Shown here: in pieces, positions 1-7,225 of the stretch
Numbering within the stretch: the stretch's first letter is position 1
Layout: each line of letters starts with the position of its first letter
Notes under the pieces: generated by a model
What the model was told of the DNA's origin: nothing
The model's database searches: none
What the model saw: only the letters and a program-made list of their open reading frames with translations
Program-made: the position numbers and the translations under genes
Origin: Caulobacterales bacterium
GTDB taxonomy: Bacteria; Pseudomonadota; Alphaproteobacteria; Caulobacterales; Caulobacteraceae
Direction of reading: 5' to 3'
NCBI GenBank assembly: GCA_947480815.1
Contig: CANKEA010000003.1
Span: 1-20,605 of the forward strand
DNA length: 20,605 nt

Positions 1-135
1 CGTCAGAGTCTCGGTACGGCTCCGGTCGAACATGGCGAAGGAATGGTGCGCCATCGCCGGAGCGGCGGCGCTCAAGGCATAAGCGGCGAAAGATAGGCCA
101 AGCCAGCCCATGGCGTGTCGCATCGAGGTTCTCAT
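1..135 (-). CDS. DUF6152-like secreted protein, N-terminal part only (cut by window edge)
   Basis: The 45 codons visible read as a Sec signal peptide followed by the start of a mature protein. There is a basic N-terminus (MRTSMRHAM), a hydrophobic core (GWLGLSFAAYALSAAA) and a likely signal peptidase I site after PAMA. The mature part begins HHSFAMFDRSRTETLT. The motif HHSFAMFD directly after the signal peptide is typical of DUF6152 proteins, small periplasmic proteins of unknown function often found near efflux or redox genes. The ATG at 135 is preferred because it gives a complete signal peptide; internal ATGs at codons 5 and 9 are possible. The rest of the gene lies left of the window, so its length and integrity cannot be judged. 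The family assignment rests on the HHSF motif alone. Confidence 0.6.
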   Translation of the reverse strand, partial: MRTSMRHAMGWLGLSFAAYALSAAAPAMAHHSFAMFDRSRTETLT

Positions 136-246
136 CCGGTTGCGGACTGATCGTTAGGCTATTGGGACACAACTGCGCTCACGCCGCAATCTTCAGCGCA
201 ATTGCCGCTTTTGAGAGCCTAAAGCCATCGACCGGATGTACGGTGC

Positions 247-603
247 CTAAGGCTTTCCGGTCGGCCGCTGGTCGGCGCGTTCGGTCTCGACCTGTAGTCG
301 CAGCGCGCGCAGGTCGTCGCTGATCCGGAAAATGGCCACGTAGAATTCGCAGAGGGCGCGCCACAGCAGCACCAGGGCACCGGCGACGAGCAGGCCTGCC
401 ACGGCTACGGGAATGGCCAGAATCTTGCCCAGGATCGCTGTCTCGCGCAGGGCCACGCCGACGGCGGCACCCACCGACGAAAACGCCACCAGCGAAATCA
501 CACCCAAGCCAGCCCAATAGATCAGATGGACCACCGGACCGGTAATCAGGCGGTCGAAGGTCAGCAGGTCCCACATCATGGAACGCATCGACTTGTTGGC
601 CAT
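247..603 (-). CDS. DUF4282 family small membrane protein
   Basis: An 118-aa protein with two hydrophobic segments, about residues 19-43 (VVHLIYWAGLGVISLVAF) and 58-82 (ILAIPVAVAGLLVAGALVLL). They are joined by a short loop and followed by a charged C-terminal tail (ISDDLRALRLQVETERAD) that may form a short helix. The opening MWDLLTFDRLITG and the later LWRALCEFYVAIFRI match DUF4282, an uncharacterised inner-membrane family of about this length. The ATG at 603 is chosen over the in-frame ATG at 645 because a strong Shine-Dalgarno (AGGGAGG, about 614-620) lies at normal distance upstream and because family members begin near here. Function is unknown. The gene stands alone between a DUF6152 gene and a flhA remnant. 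Confidence 0.75.
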   Translation of the reverse strand: MANKSMRSMMWDLLTFDRLITGPVVHLIYWAGLGVISLVAFSSVGAAVGVALRETAILGKILAIPVAVAGLLVAGALVLLWRALCEFYVAIFRISDDLRALRLQVETERADQRPTGKP

Positions 604-678
604 CGATAAGGGACCTCCCTGCGGCGTTCGCGCCTCGCGCCTCATGGCTATCAGTGACGGCGCGGCGCGGCAATAAGA

Positions 679-891
679 CTAGACAACGCCGACGGTGCGA
701 AGACGCGCCTTCGGGTGGATTTCGTTTTGGCCCATCACGACGGTCTGACCCCGGAAACGCTCAATGATCGAGCGGACATAGGGGCGGATCTGGGGACTGG
801 TCAGGAGCACGGCGGCGTCGCCTGGATTCGCCCAGCAGTGCTGTTTCGAGAGCCGGCCGCGCACCTGTTCGACCAGGCCCTGGACCTTAGG
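679..891 (-). pseudogene. flhA: flhA C-terminal remnant with internal deletion
   Basis: About 70 codons end at a TAG (679-681). The last 50 residues are strongly FlhA-like: LLTSPQIRPYVRSIIERF, then QTVVMGQNEIHPKARLRTVG, the closing signature of the flagellar export-gate protein FlhA, normally about 700 aa. Upstream, LVEQVRGRLSKQ resembles the FlhA segment that normally lies some 60 residues earlier, so an internal stretch seems to be missing as well as the first 85-90% of the gene. No ATG opens the fragment; only a GTG at 864 is available, and the sequence runs straight into the 3' end of sciP. It cannot make a working export gate. The spacing in intact FlhA is recalled, not measured. Confidence 0.75.
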
Positions 892-892
892 C

Positions 893-1174
893 CTATCGGT
901 ACTGCTGCAAACGGGTGGTCCGCAGACCGGCCATACCGTGCCGATCGATCGACTGCTGCCAGTTGAGAAACTCTTCGTTGGTCAGCCTGTAGCGGTCGCA
1001 GGCCTCGTCGAGCGAGAGAAGCCCGCCACGCACGGCGGCCACAACCTCTGCCTTACGGCGAATGACCCAGCGCTCTGTTTCAACAGGGGGCAGGTCTGAA
1101 AGTGTCAAGGGCGTGCCGGTTGGCCCGATCACGTACTTTTCGCCACAGCTATTGGTTCGTTGCTGCTGCATCAT
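893..1174 (-). CDS. sciP: SciP-like CtrA inhibitory protein (DUF1153)
   Basis: A 93-aa DUF1153 protein, the same length as Caulobacter SciP. It contains the conserved block from KYVIGPTGTPLTLSDLPP through ERWVIRRKAEVVAAVRGGLL, then a helix-turn-helix-like region (SLDEACDRYRLTNEEFLNWQ) and the invariant-looking end MAGLRTTRLQQYR. In Caulobacter, SciP binds the cell-cycle regulator CtrA and represses CtrA-activated genes in late predivisional and swarmer cells, including flagellar genes. The start is the first of two adjacent ATGs (1174, 1171): GGAGG lies nine bases upstream, better than the GTG at 1195. The coding sequence is intact although flagellar remnants flank it on both sides, which argues that its cell-cycle role is selected independently of those genes. 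The AT-rich tract upstream probably holds its promoter. Confidence 0.88.
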   Translation of the reverse strand: MMQQQRTNSCGEKYVIGPTGTPLTLSDLPPVETERWVIRRKAEVVAAVRGGLLSLDEACDRYRLTNEEFLNWQQSIDRHGMAGLRTTRLQQYR

Positions 1175-1214
1175 GGGCTTCTGCCTCCAACTCACGTCTT
1201 GCGAGGAACGTAGG

Positions 1215-1420
1215 CCGCTTCAAATAATATTGGATTAATTCTGTTAGTAAAAAAAAACTGAATCATGAGAATCGTTCAATGCGCGCTCGATGTACCAAGT
1301 TGATACAACAAAATAGTATGGGTTAATTCCTGCGAATATATTTTAATGTTCAAGATTTATTCAAGTATTTGATCCGAATTCGTTATAATATTCGATGATG
1401 CTGATTAGGTTATTTGTGTA
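1215..1420. other. AT-rich intergenic tract upstream of sciP
   Basis: About 200 bp is strikingly AT-rich compared with the GC-rich surroundings. It includes an uninterrupted run of A at about 1249-1257 and many short TTAA and ATATT elements. No open reading frame of note is seen. It lies upstream of sciP and probably carries its promoter. On the minus strand, TTTACT then 16 bases then TATTAT (about 1223-1250) is one weak sigma-70-type candidate, and TTGAAT then 18 bases then TATATT is another further out (about 1335-1365). Neither is close enough to consensus to be sure. Confidence 0.45.
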
Positions 1421-1464
1421 GCGATCAGCCCCGTGAACTCGGCAGATAGGTCAACGGTCAATGA

Positions 1465-1587
1465 TTCCAGAGTGGAGGGCGCGATGCGATCAGCAGCCTA
1501 CAGGCGGCCAAGGTCTCAGTGCAGGCTGCCGCCCAGGTGTTTCAGAGCCTGAATGGATCGTCGCCGCTAGCCCTCCTGAAGCCTTAG
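1465..1587 (+). pseudogene. Flagellin/FlgL-type C-terminal remnant
   Basis: An open stretch without a start codon reads DAISSLQAAKVSVQAAAQVF then QSLNGSSPLALLKP and a TAG at 1585-1587. This has the amphipathic helical pattern ending in a short LL-L tail seen at the C-terminus of hook-filament junction proteins (FlgL) and flagellins. In another frame just upstream (about 1442-1477) the translation contains VNDSRVE, which could be the preceding part displaced by a frameshift. Everything N-terminal is gone and is replaced by the AT-rich tract. The family call is inference from helix pattern and context; it could be another helical protein tail. Confidence 0.42.
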
Positions 1588-1618
1588 GCAGCCCTCGGGC
1601 TCGTAAATCGCCAGCGCG

Positions 1619-1634
1619 AGCGCTAGATAGCGCT
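1619..1634. repeat. Short inverted repeat just before mnmA
   Basis: AGCGCT, four bases (AGAT), AGCGCT forms a possible 6-bp hairpin ending three bases before the mnmA ATG. It occupies the place where a Shine-Dalgarno would be, and no good ribosome site is visible there. Confidence 0.4.
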
Positions 1635-1636
1635 AC

Positions 1637-2824
1637 ATGATCCTCGAGCTCGAAACCGCGATCGACAGCTGCGCGCCGCAGACCGTGATAGATACCGTGC
1701 GCGGTAGCGTCGGCTTGCCCGTCGGCACGCGCGTGCTCGCAGCCATGTCAGGCGGGGTGGACTCCACCGTCACCGCCGCCCTGCTGCACCAAGCCGGATA
1801 CGATGTGGTGGGCGTCACCCTACAGCTCTATGACCATGGCATAGCGATCCAGAAGAAGGGAGCCTGCTGCGCCGGACAAGACATCCACGACGCCCGCCAC
1901 GCCGCCGAACGGATCGGCATCCCGCACTATGTGCTGGATTACGAAAGCCGCTTCCGCCAGGCCGTGGTGGAGGAATTCGCCGACGCCTACCTGCGCGGCG
2001 AGACGCCGATCCCCTGCATCCGCTGCAACCAGACCGTCAAGTTTCGCGACCTGCTCGACGTTGCCAAGGACCTGGGTGCCGCCGCTATGGCCACCGGCCA
2101 CTATGTGCGCCGCGAAGCCTCGCCCCTGGGCGCGCAGTTGCACCGCGCCGCCGACCCGGCCCGCGATCAAAGTTGGTTCCTGTTCGCCACCACGCGCGAC
2201 CAGCTAGACTATCTGCGCTTCCCCCTTGGCGGTTTGGAAAAGCCGCTAGTGCGCGCCATCGCCGCCAACTTGCGGCTGGCCGCCGCCGACAAGCCCGACA
2301 GCCAAGACATCTGCTTTGTCCCGGAGGGCCGCTACACCACAGTGATCGACAAGCTGCGTCCGCAAGGTGCCTTGCCCGGCGACGTGATTCATCTCGACGG
2401 TCGCATCCTCGGCCAGCACGAGGGTGTTACCCGCTTTACGGTCGGCCAGAGGCGCGGGCTGCCTGGCGGTGCCGGCGACCCGCTATTTGTGGTCAAGATC
2501 GACGCTGACAAACGACAGGTCATCGTTGGGGCCCGCGAAGCCTTGCTGACCGCAGCCCTGCGCCTGAAGGAAGACAACTGGCTCGGCGACCAGGCATCGC
2601 TGATGGATGCGGCGGCCGACGGACAGGCCGTACTAGCGCGCGTACGCTCCACCCGTGAGCCGACCCCGGCCCGGCTGGTGCTGGAAGACGCCATGCCCTT
2701 GGTTCGGTTCGAAAACGCCGAGGAAGGTGTCGCGCCCGGACAGGCCTGCGTTCTCTATGACTCGGCCCAGCCCAGCCGCGTGCTGGGCGGCGGGTTCATC
2801 GCCTCAACGATTGCCGCGCTCTAG
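1637..2824 (+). CDS. mnmA: tRNA-specific 2-thiouridylase MnmA
   Basis: MnmA uses ATP and a persulfide sulfur donor to make 2-thiouridine at wobble position 34 of tRNAs for Lys, Glu and Gln. This 395-aa protein is full length. The PP-loop ATP-binding motif SGGVDS is at residues 38-43. The two redox cysteines fit the family positions: Cys130 in PCIRCN, the counterpart of E. coli Cys102, and Cys226 in QDICFVP, the counterpart of Cys199. TGHY at 153-156 and the C-terminal beta-barrel regions (TVGQRRGL, 268-275; [13 protein letters not shown], 363-375) are present. The alphaproteobacterial insertion YDHG...[10 protein letters not shown] (65-81) is visible. The ATG at 1637 has a poor ribosome site and a hairpin in front of it, so translation may start less efficiently or further in, but residues before the PP-loop are family-like. 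It stands alone on the plus strand. Confidence 0.96.
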   Translation: MILELETAIDSCAPQTVIDTVRGSVGLPVGTRVLAAMSGGVDSTVTAALLHQAGYDVVGVTLQLYDHGIAIQKKGACCAGQDIHDARHAAERIGIPHYVLDYESRFRQAVVEEFADAYLRGETPIPCIRCNQTVKFRDLLDVAKDLGAAAMATGHYVRREASPLGAQLHRAADPARDQSWFLFATTRDQLDYLRFPLGGLEKPLVRAIAANLRLAAADKPDSQDICFVPEGRYTTVIDKLRPQGALPGDVIHLDGRILGQHEGVTRFTVGQRRGLPGGAGDPLFVVKIDADKRQVIVGAREALLTAALRLKEDNWLGDQASLMDAAADGQAVLARVRSTREPTPARLVLEDAMPLVRFENAEEGVAPGQACVLYDSAQPSRVLGGGFIASTIAAL

Positions 2825-2870
2825 CGGCGCGTCAGTCCCAGGAGGTTGATCTGCAGGCCATTGGCCATGG

Positions 2871-2966
2871 TCATGTCGCCGGGATGCCTTGTGGCGGGGC
2901 AGCGAAACCGGCCGCCACGGAAACGGCGCCAGCGCAGATGAGAAAGGCCAGGGACAATCGACGCAT
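2871..2966 (-). pseudogene. Short signal-peptide ORF, probably frameshifted small secreted protein
   Basis: The minus strand from an ATG at 2966 encodes a convincing signal peptide (MRRLSLAFLICAGAVSVAAG then FAAPPQGIPAT) and stops after 31 residues at TGA (2871-2873). In a neighbouring frame translation would continue through [18 protein letters not shown] to a stop at 2821-2823, touching the end of mnmA. This suggests one small exported protein broken by a frameshift near 2871-2880. I do not recognise the family. It could also be a chance ORF. Confidence 0.3.
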
Positions 2967-3018
2967 CGCAATCTCGCCGATAGGCAGTAGATTGAGATCA
3001 GCATCTCAGGGGGGCTAC

Positions 3019-3294
3019 ATGAGCGATAAGTTCACCGACAATCGCGAAGACAGCCGTTTCGAACTGGACGTTGACGGCCAACTGGCCTTTGCCGACTACC
3101 AGCGCCATGCCGGCGCGCTGACCCTCCCCCGGGTTGAAGCGGCCATGCCGTTGCGGGGCACCGGCGCGGCGGATAGGCTGATGTAGCATGTCATGACGGC
3201 GGCGCGGGCCGAAGCGGCCAGGATCAAGCCTGTTTGCAGCTATGCCGTCGCCTGGATGCGCCACCACCCAGAGTATAACGACCTCACGGCCTAA
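3019..3294 (+). pseudogene. GNAT (YjdJ/CG-type) N-acetyltransferase with in-frame nonsense codon
   Basis: From the ATG at 3019 (GGGGGG just upstream as ribosome site) the frame encodes a 91-codon single-domain protein of the small GNAT-like family (Pfam Acetyltransf_CG type). It opens DNREDSRFELDVDGQLAFAD and continues with PRVEAAMPLRGTGAADRLM, the acetyl-CoA-binding loop region. Codon 56 is TAG (3184-3186). After it the same frame continues with HVMTAARAEAARIKPVCSYA and then RHHPEYNDL-type residues (HHPEYNDLTA) to TAA at 3292-3294. That is exactly the family's expected C-terminal half, including the P-C-S and HPEY motifs. A single C-to-T change would turn CAG (Gln) into this stop. The acetyltransferase is therefore inactive unless the stop is suppressed or is a sequence error. 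The family has no well-defined substrate. Confidence 0.75.
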
Positions 3295-3318
3295 CGGCAC
3301 CGCCACAGAGACGCGCCG

Positions 3319-5889
3319 TCAGTTCAGCGTCGCCCTGCCGATCTGTAGCGCGCCGTCGCCGGCAGTCACCGCGATCAATGCGCCATCGAGCATCTCACCG
3401 GCCAGCAGCTTACGCGCCACCGGATCGACCAGTTCTCTTTGGATCACCCGCTTAAGCGGCCGGGCACCATAGACCGGATCATAGCCCTTCTCACTCAGCC
3501 AATGCAGGGCCGCAACGTCCAGACTCAGGGTCATTCGGCGATCGGCCAGCAGCTTTTCGAACCGACCCAGCTGGATACGCACGATCGACTCCATCTGCTC
3601 GCGGCCAAGACGGCGGAACAGAATGATCTCGTCGATCCGGTTGAGTAACTCCGGCCGGAAGTGCCGGCGCACTGCGTCCATCACCATGGGCCGAACCGCC
3701 TCCACGTCATCGCCTTCGCCCTGGTTGGCCAGATATTCCGAGCCCAGGTTGCTGGTCATGATGATCAGGGTATTGCGGAAATCGACCGTGCGGCCCTGAC
3801 CGTCGGTCAGTCGGCCGTCGTCCAGCACCTGCAGCAGCACGTTGAACACATCGGGATGGGCCTTCTCGACCTCATCAAACAAAACCACCTGATAGGGGCG
3901 GCGACGCACGGCCTCGGTCAGGCTGCCGCCTTCGTCATAGCCGACATAGCCCGGTGGCGCGCCGATCAGGCGGCTGACCGAGTGCTTTTCCATATATTCG
4001 CTCATATCGATGCGCGTGATGGCGGCGTCATCGGCGAACAGGAATTCCGCCAGCGCCTTAGTCAGTTCGGTCTTTCCCACGCCCGTGGGGCCCAGGAACA
4101 GGAAACTGCCGATCGGGCGGTTGGGGTCGTTCAATCCGGCGCGCGCGCGACGTACGGCGTCTGAAACCGCGGCCAGGGCCTCATCTTGCCCGACCACGCG
4201 ATTGTGCAGCGCGTCTTCCATAGACAACAGCTTCTCGCGCTCGCCCTCCAGCATCTTGTCGACCGGCACACCGGTCCAGCGGCTGACCACGGCGGCGATT
4301 TCCTCGGCATCGACCGTCTCGGGCGTCATAGCCTTTTCGCCCTCGCTGTTGGCAGCGGCCAGTTTGGCCTCCAATGCGGGGATCTCGGCGTATTGAATCT
4401 GACCGGCGCGGGCGAAGTCACCCTGGCGCTGAGCGCTTGCCAGTTCGGCGCGCAGGCGGTCCAGCGCCTCGCGCGTTTGGGCTGCACTGCCCATCTTTTC
4501 CTTCTCGGAACGCCAGCGGGCAGACATCTCGTCAGAGCGGCCCTGCAGATCCTTGATCTCTGTGTCGAGATTTTCGAGGCGTAGTTTCGAGGCAGAGTCG
4601 GTTTCCTTGCCCAGCGCCTCACGCTCGATCTTCAGTTGCACCAAGCGGCGGTCGATCTCGTCCAGTGCCTCGGGCTTGGAATCCACCGCCATGCGCACGC
4701 GACTGGCCGCCTCGTCCATCAGGTCTATGGCCTTGTCGGGCAGGAACCGGTCGGCAATGTAGCGGTTGCTCAGCGTTGCTGCGGCCACGATGGCGGCGTC
4801 GGAAATCCTCACCCCGTGGTGAAGTTCGTACTTTTCTTTGAGGCCGCGCAGGATCGAAACCGTATCCTCGACGGTGGGCTCGCTGACGAACACGGGCTGA
4901 AACCGGCGGGCCAGGGCAGCGTCCTTCTCAACGTGCTTGCGGTATTCATCCAGCGTGGTCGCGCCGACGCAGTGCAGTTCCCCGCGGGCAAGTGCAGGCT
5001 TCAGAAGATTGGAGGCGTCCATGGCCCCCTCGCTCTTGCCGGCACCGACAAGGGTATGCATCTCGTCGATGAACAGGATGATCGCCCCCTCGGCCGCCGT
5101 AACATCGTTGAGCACGGCCTTTAGCCGCTCCTCGAACTCACCACGGTATTTCGCCCCAGCGATCAGCGAGCCCATGTCTAACGACAGCAGGCGTTTTTCC
5201 TTCAGGCTCTCGGGCACATCGCCCTCGACGATGCGCTGCGCCAGGCCTTCGACGATGGCGGTCTTGCCCACGCCAGGCTCACCTATCAGTACCGGGTTGT
5301 TCTTGGTCCGGCGGCTCAGCACCTGGATTGTGCGGCGGATTTCTTCGTCGCGGCCGATGACCGGGTCGATCTTGCCGTCACGTGCGGCCTGGGTCAGGTC
5401 ACGGGCATAGCGCTTGAGCGCGTCATAGCCTTCCTCGGCGCTGGCGCTGTCGGCAGTGCGGCCTTTGCGAACAGCCGCGGCCGCGGCTTCCAGGGCCGAT
5501 GGCGTGGCCCCGCCATCCTTCAGGGCCTTAGCGGCATCCGCGCCTTCCTTAGCCAGGGAAATCAACAGCCGTTCCGTCGTGACAAAGGCATCGCCGGCGA
5601 CTTTTGCGCCGGCCTCAGCCTCGGCGAACACCCGGGCCGCATCGGGAGTCATGTAAAGCTGAGCGGCCGAGCCTTCGACCTTGGGCAGCTTGTTCAGCAG
5701 CGCATCGACCATCAGATCGACCTTGGTCGCGCCAGGTCCGATCAGGCTGCGCGACAGACCGTCTTTTTCTTCCAGAAGCACCTTCAGCACGTGCGCTGGC
5801 GTAAGCTGCTGGTGGCGGCGCGCCAAGGCCAGAGACTGGGCCGACTGGATAGCCTGTTTGGCGCGGTCTGTATAGTTTTCGAGGTTCAT
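3319..5889 (-). CDS. clpB: ATP-dependent disaggregase ClpB
   Basis: ClpB is the cytoplasmic Hsp100 ring ATPase that, with DnaK, DnaJ and GrpE, pulls polypeptides out of aggregates after heat stress. The 856-aa protein is full length. It has a Clp N-domain (about 1-145), a first AAA+ domain with Walker A GEPGVGKT at 203-210 and Walker B ILFIDE at 271-276, and a coiled-coil middle domain (about 405-525) that separates ClpB from ClpA. The second AAA+ domain has Walker A GPTGVGKT at 600-607 and Walker B VVLFDE near 668-673. A sensor-2 GAR lies at 808-810. There is no ClpP-binding IGF-type loop, as expected. The ATG at 5889 gives the canonical start [15 protein letters not shown]. It is monocistronic, and a candidate sigma-32 promoter lies about 60-90 bp upstream. 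Confidence 0.98.
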   Translation of the reverse strand: MNLENYTDRAKQAIQSAQSLALARRHQQLTPAHVLKVLLEEKDGLSRSLIGPGATKVDLMVDALLNKLPKVEGSAAQLYMTPDAARVFAEAEAGAKVAGDAFVTTERLLISLAKEGADAAKALKDGGATPSALEAAAAAVRKGRTADSASAEEGYDALKRYARDLTQAARDGKIDPVIGRDEEIRRTIQVLSRRTKNNPVLIGEPGVGKTAIVEGLAQRIVEGDVPESLKEKRLLSLDMGSLIAGAKYRGEFEERLKAVLNDVTAAEGAIILFIDEMHTLVGAGKSEGAMDASNLLKPALARGELHCVGATTLDEYRKHVEKDAALARRFQPVFVSEPTVEDTVSILRGLKEKYELHHGVRISDAAIVAAATLSNRYIADRFLPDKAIDLMDEAASRVRMAVDSKPEALDEIDRRLVQLKIEREALGKETDSASKLRLENLDTEIKDLQGRSDEMSARWRSEKEKMGSAAQTREALDRLRAELASAQRQGDFARAGQIQYAEIPALEAKLAAANSEGEKAMTPETVDAEEIAAVVSRWTGVPVDKMLEGEREKLLSMEDALHNRVVGQDEALAAVSDAVRRARAGLNDPNRPIGSFLFLGPTGVGKTELTKALAEFLFADDAAITRIDMSEYMEKHSVSRLIGAPPGYVGYDEGGSLTEAVRRRPYQVVLFDEVEKAHPDVFNVLLQVLDDGRLTDGQGRTVDFRNTLIIMTSNLGSEYLANQGEGDDVEAVRPMVMDAVRRHFRPELLNRIDEIILFRRLGREQMESIVRIQLGRFEKLLADRRMTLSLDVAALHWLSEKGYDPVYGARPLKRVIQRELVDPVARKLLAGEMLDGALIAVTAGDGALQIGRATLN

Positions 5890-5949
5890 GCAGAGTCCCG
5901 TTTCGGCAACGTCGGCGCGACACCTTCAACAAGCGCGCCGACCGGCCTG

Positions 5950-5977
5950 ATGTAGTGTGGCTTATCCGCCACACAAG
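5950..5977 (-). promoter_or_regulatory. Candidate heat-shock (sigma-32) promoter of clpB with embedded inverted repeat
   Basis: On the minus strand CTTG (5974-5977) is followed after 18 bases by CTACAT (5950-5955). This resembles the alphaproteobacterial sigma-32 pattern of CTTG, 16-18 bases, then CYTAT-like -10, and it sits about 60 bp before the clpB ATG. A perfect 7-bp inverted repeat, GTGTGGC and GCCACAC separated by six bases (5955-5974), fills the spacer. It could be an operator or chance symmetry. Start site not verifiable from sequence. Confidence 0.45.
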
Positions 5978-6046
5978 TGCGAGCGCCGTTTTTGCTATCG
6001 GCCACCGCACCTGCGGGAATATGTGATGCAACCGCGTGGCCGGTGC

Positions 6047-6062
6047 CTTGATCGGGATCAAG
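6047..6062. repeat. Inverted repeat between DUF4167 gene and clpB
   Basis: CTTGAT, a four-base spacer and ATCAAG form a perfect 6-bp stem. It lies 24 bases beyond the stop of the DUF4167 gene. No U-tract follows, so it is a weak terminator candidate; it could equally be a protein-binding palindrome. Confidence 0.35.
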
Positions 6063-6085
6063 CACGGCGAATACGCACCCTAGGC

Positions 6086-6994
6086 CTATTCCACCGGGGT
6101 CTTGCGGGGACGACCACGCTTCCTGGGGGCAGCGCCCTCTTCACCGACGGGAACATCGGCGCGCGGTTCGGCTGCGCCACGGCTTAAGAAAGCCGGTGCC
6201 TCGCTGATAGCCCCATCCTGCCCACGCAGGCGCGGCTGGGACGGCGGCTCCTCACGCGGAGCCGAAGACTCAACAACGGCTTCCGCAGGGCGCTCGCCGC
6301 GTTCACGGTCATAACGTTCCTGCCGCTCCAGGCGCGCGCGCTGGCGGTCGTCGCGGGAACGGTCGTCCCTCGGCCGATCATCGCGCGGACGCTCGTCACG
6401 GGGGCGATCATCGCGCTGGCCATCCCGGGAGCGGTCATCGCGGGGACGATCGTTGTTGTAGCGAGGGCGGTCGTCACGTTGCCCATCGCGCGGGCGATCA
6501 TCGCGGTATTCGCGCTGGCGGTCCTCGCGCGGGCGGTCATCCCGCTGGCCTTCACGGCGGAACTCTTGGCGTTCGCCGCCGTCGCTGCCTTGGCCGGCGT
6601 TTTGGTCTTCACCCTCGACTTCCGGTGCCTCGGCCACGGCCCCTTCGGGTTCAGCTTCGAAGTCGATTTCAAGTCCGGAGGAGAACCCGTCGCGGCTGAT
6701 AAATTCACTCGGATTGCGGGTTGGCTGCATGGCGCGCAGCACCCGGTAGTAGTGCTCTGCATGCTGCAGGTAGTTTTCGGCCAGGACTCGGTCGCCGCCG
6801 GTCTGGGCGTCTCGCGCCAACTGCTGATATTTCTCAAAAACGCCCTGGGCGGCACCGCGTACCTTGATGCCCTCGGGACCGTTAGAGTCGAAGGAACGGT
6901 TGGCATTGTGCTGCGGCTTGCCGCTGTTGCCGCCACCGCCGCCCGAGCCGCGATTGCGCCCGCGCTGCCGCTTCATGCCCTTAAAATCACGCAT
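6086..6994 (-). CDS. DUF4167 protein with Arg/Asp-rich repeats and C-terminal AT-hook
   Basis: A 302-aa protein of an alphaproteobacterial family with no established function, possibly nucleic-acid binding. The N-terminus is basic and glycine-rich (MKRQRGRNRGSGGGGG). The conserved DUF4167 domain follows at about 35-100 (GVFEKYQQLARDAQTGGDRV then LAENYLQHAEHYYRVL), a helical pair. Residues 101-142 are acidic. Residues about 143-235 are a low-complexity region built from RDDRPRD-like units. The tail RKRGRPRKTP (291-300) contains the GRP core of an AT-hook, which binds the minor groove of AT-rich DNA. The ATG at 6994 is used; a second ATG at 6976 (MKRQRG) is also plausible. RNA or DNA association is inferred from composition, not shown. 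Confidence 0.85.
   Translation of the reverse strand: MRDFKGMKRQRGRNRGSGGGGGNSGKPQHNANRSFDSNGPEGIKVRGAAQGVFEKYQQLARDAQTGGDRVLAENYLQHAEHYYRVLRAMQPTRNPSEFISRDGFSSGLEIDFEAEPEGAVAEAPEVEGEDQNAGQGSDGGERQEFRREGQRDDRPREDRQREYRDDRPRDGQRDDRPRYNNDRPRDDRSRDGQRDDRPRDERPRDDRPRDDRSRDDRQRARLERQERYDRERGERPAEAVVESSAPREEPPSQPRLRGQDGAISEAPAFLSRGAAEPRADVPVGEEGAAPRKRGRPRKTPVE
6290..6568 (-). repeat. Degenerate RDDRPRD-coding repeat within the DUF4167 gene
   Basis: Short imperfect tandem units coding for RDDRPRD, RDGQRDD and RDDRSRD run through residues about 143-235. Units drift in sequence at the DNA level (GCGCGGGCG, ATCATCGCG and related pieces). Such tracts can expand or contract by slippage, so length probably varies between strains. 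Confidence 0.75.
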
Positions 6995-7069
6995 TTGGGA
7001 TCAACCTATCGACGGCCTTATGGGCACGGTCGGATTTGTCTTTTGGGTTAGGCCGCGAGGCGGCGCGTT

Positions 7070-7204
7070 CTATACGAAAGGTGGGCGTAGTTTTGTTTCT
7101 TCCCGCGGGTCCCAAGCCTTAAGCAGGCGATCCCGCGCGGCATCCGAAACAGCTGCGACAGCCCACTGGCTGCCATTCTTTTTCCGGTGATTTAGAAGAT
7201 ACAA
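7070..7204 (-). CDS. Possible small ORF (44 aa, TTG start) after prmC
   Basis: Twenty-one bases after the prmC stop, on the same strand, a TTG could open a 44-aa frame. It reads MYLLNHRKKNGSQWAVAAVS then DAARDRLLKAWDPREE and ends KLRPPFV at TAG (7070-7072). The composition looks protein-like, with a basic start, a helical centre and aspartate/glutamate clusters. There is no good Shine-Dalgarno and no ATG or GTG. It lies in the 231-bp gap before the DUF4167 gene. It may be a small protein, the tail of a lost gene, or chance. I do not recognise it. Confidence 0.25.
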   Translation of the reverse strand: MYLLNHRKKNGSQWAVAAVSDAARDRLLKAWDPREETKLRPPFV

Positions 7205-7225
7205 TGTTTGTCTAGCGCGCTGTTC

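Noticed and set aside
1196..1420. CtrA-binding boxes (TTAA-N7-TTAA) upstream of sciP
   Set aside because: Several TTAA half-sites occur, but none pair at the seven-base spacing; AT-richness alone explains them.
3439..5804. Many long ORFs on the strand opposite clpB
   Set aside because: They are antisense shadows in GC-rich DNA; clpB is intact with all AAA+ motifs and none of the shadows has a recognisable domain.
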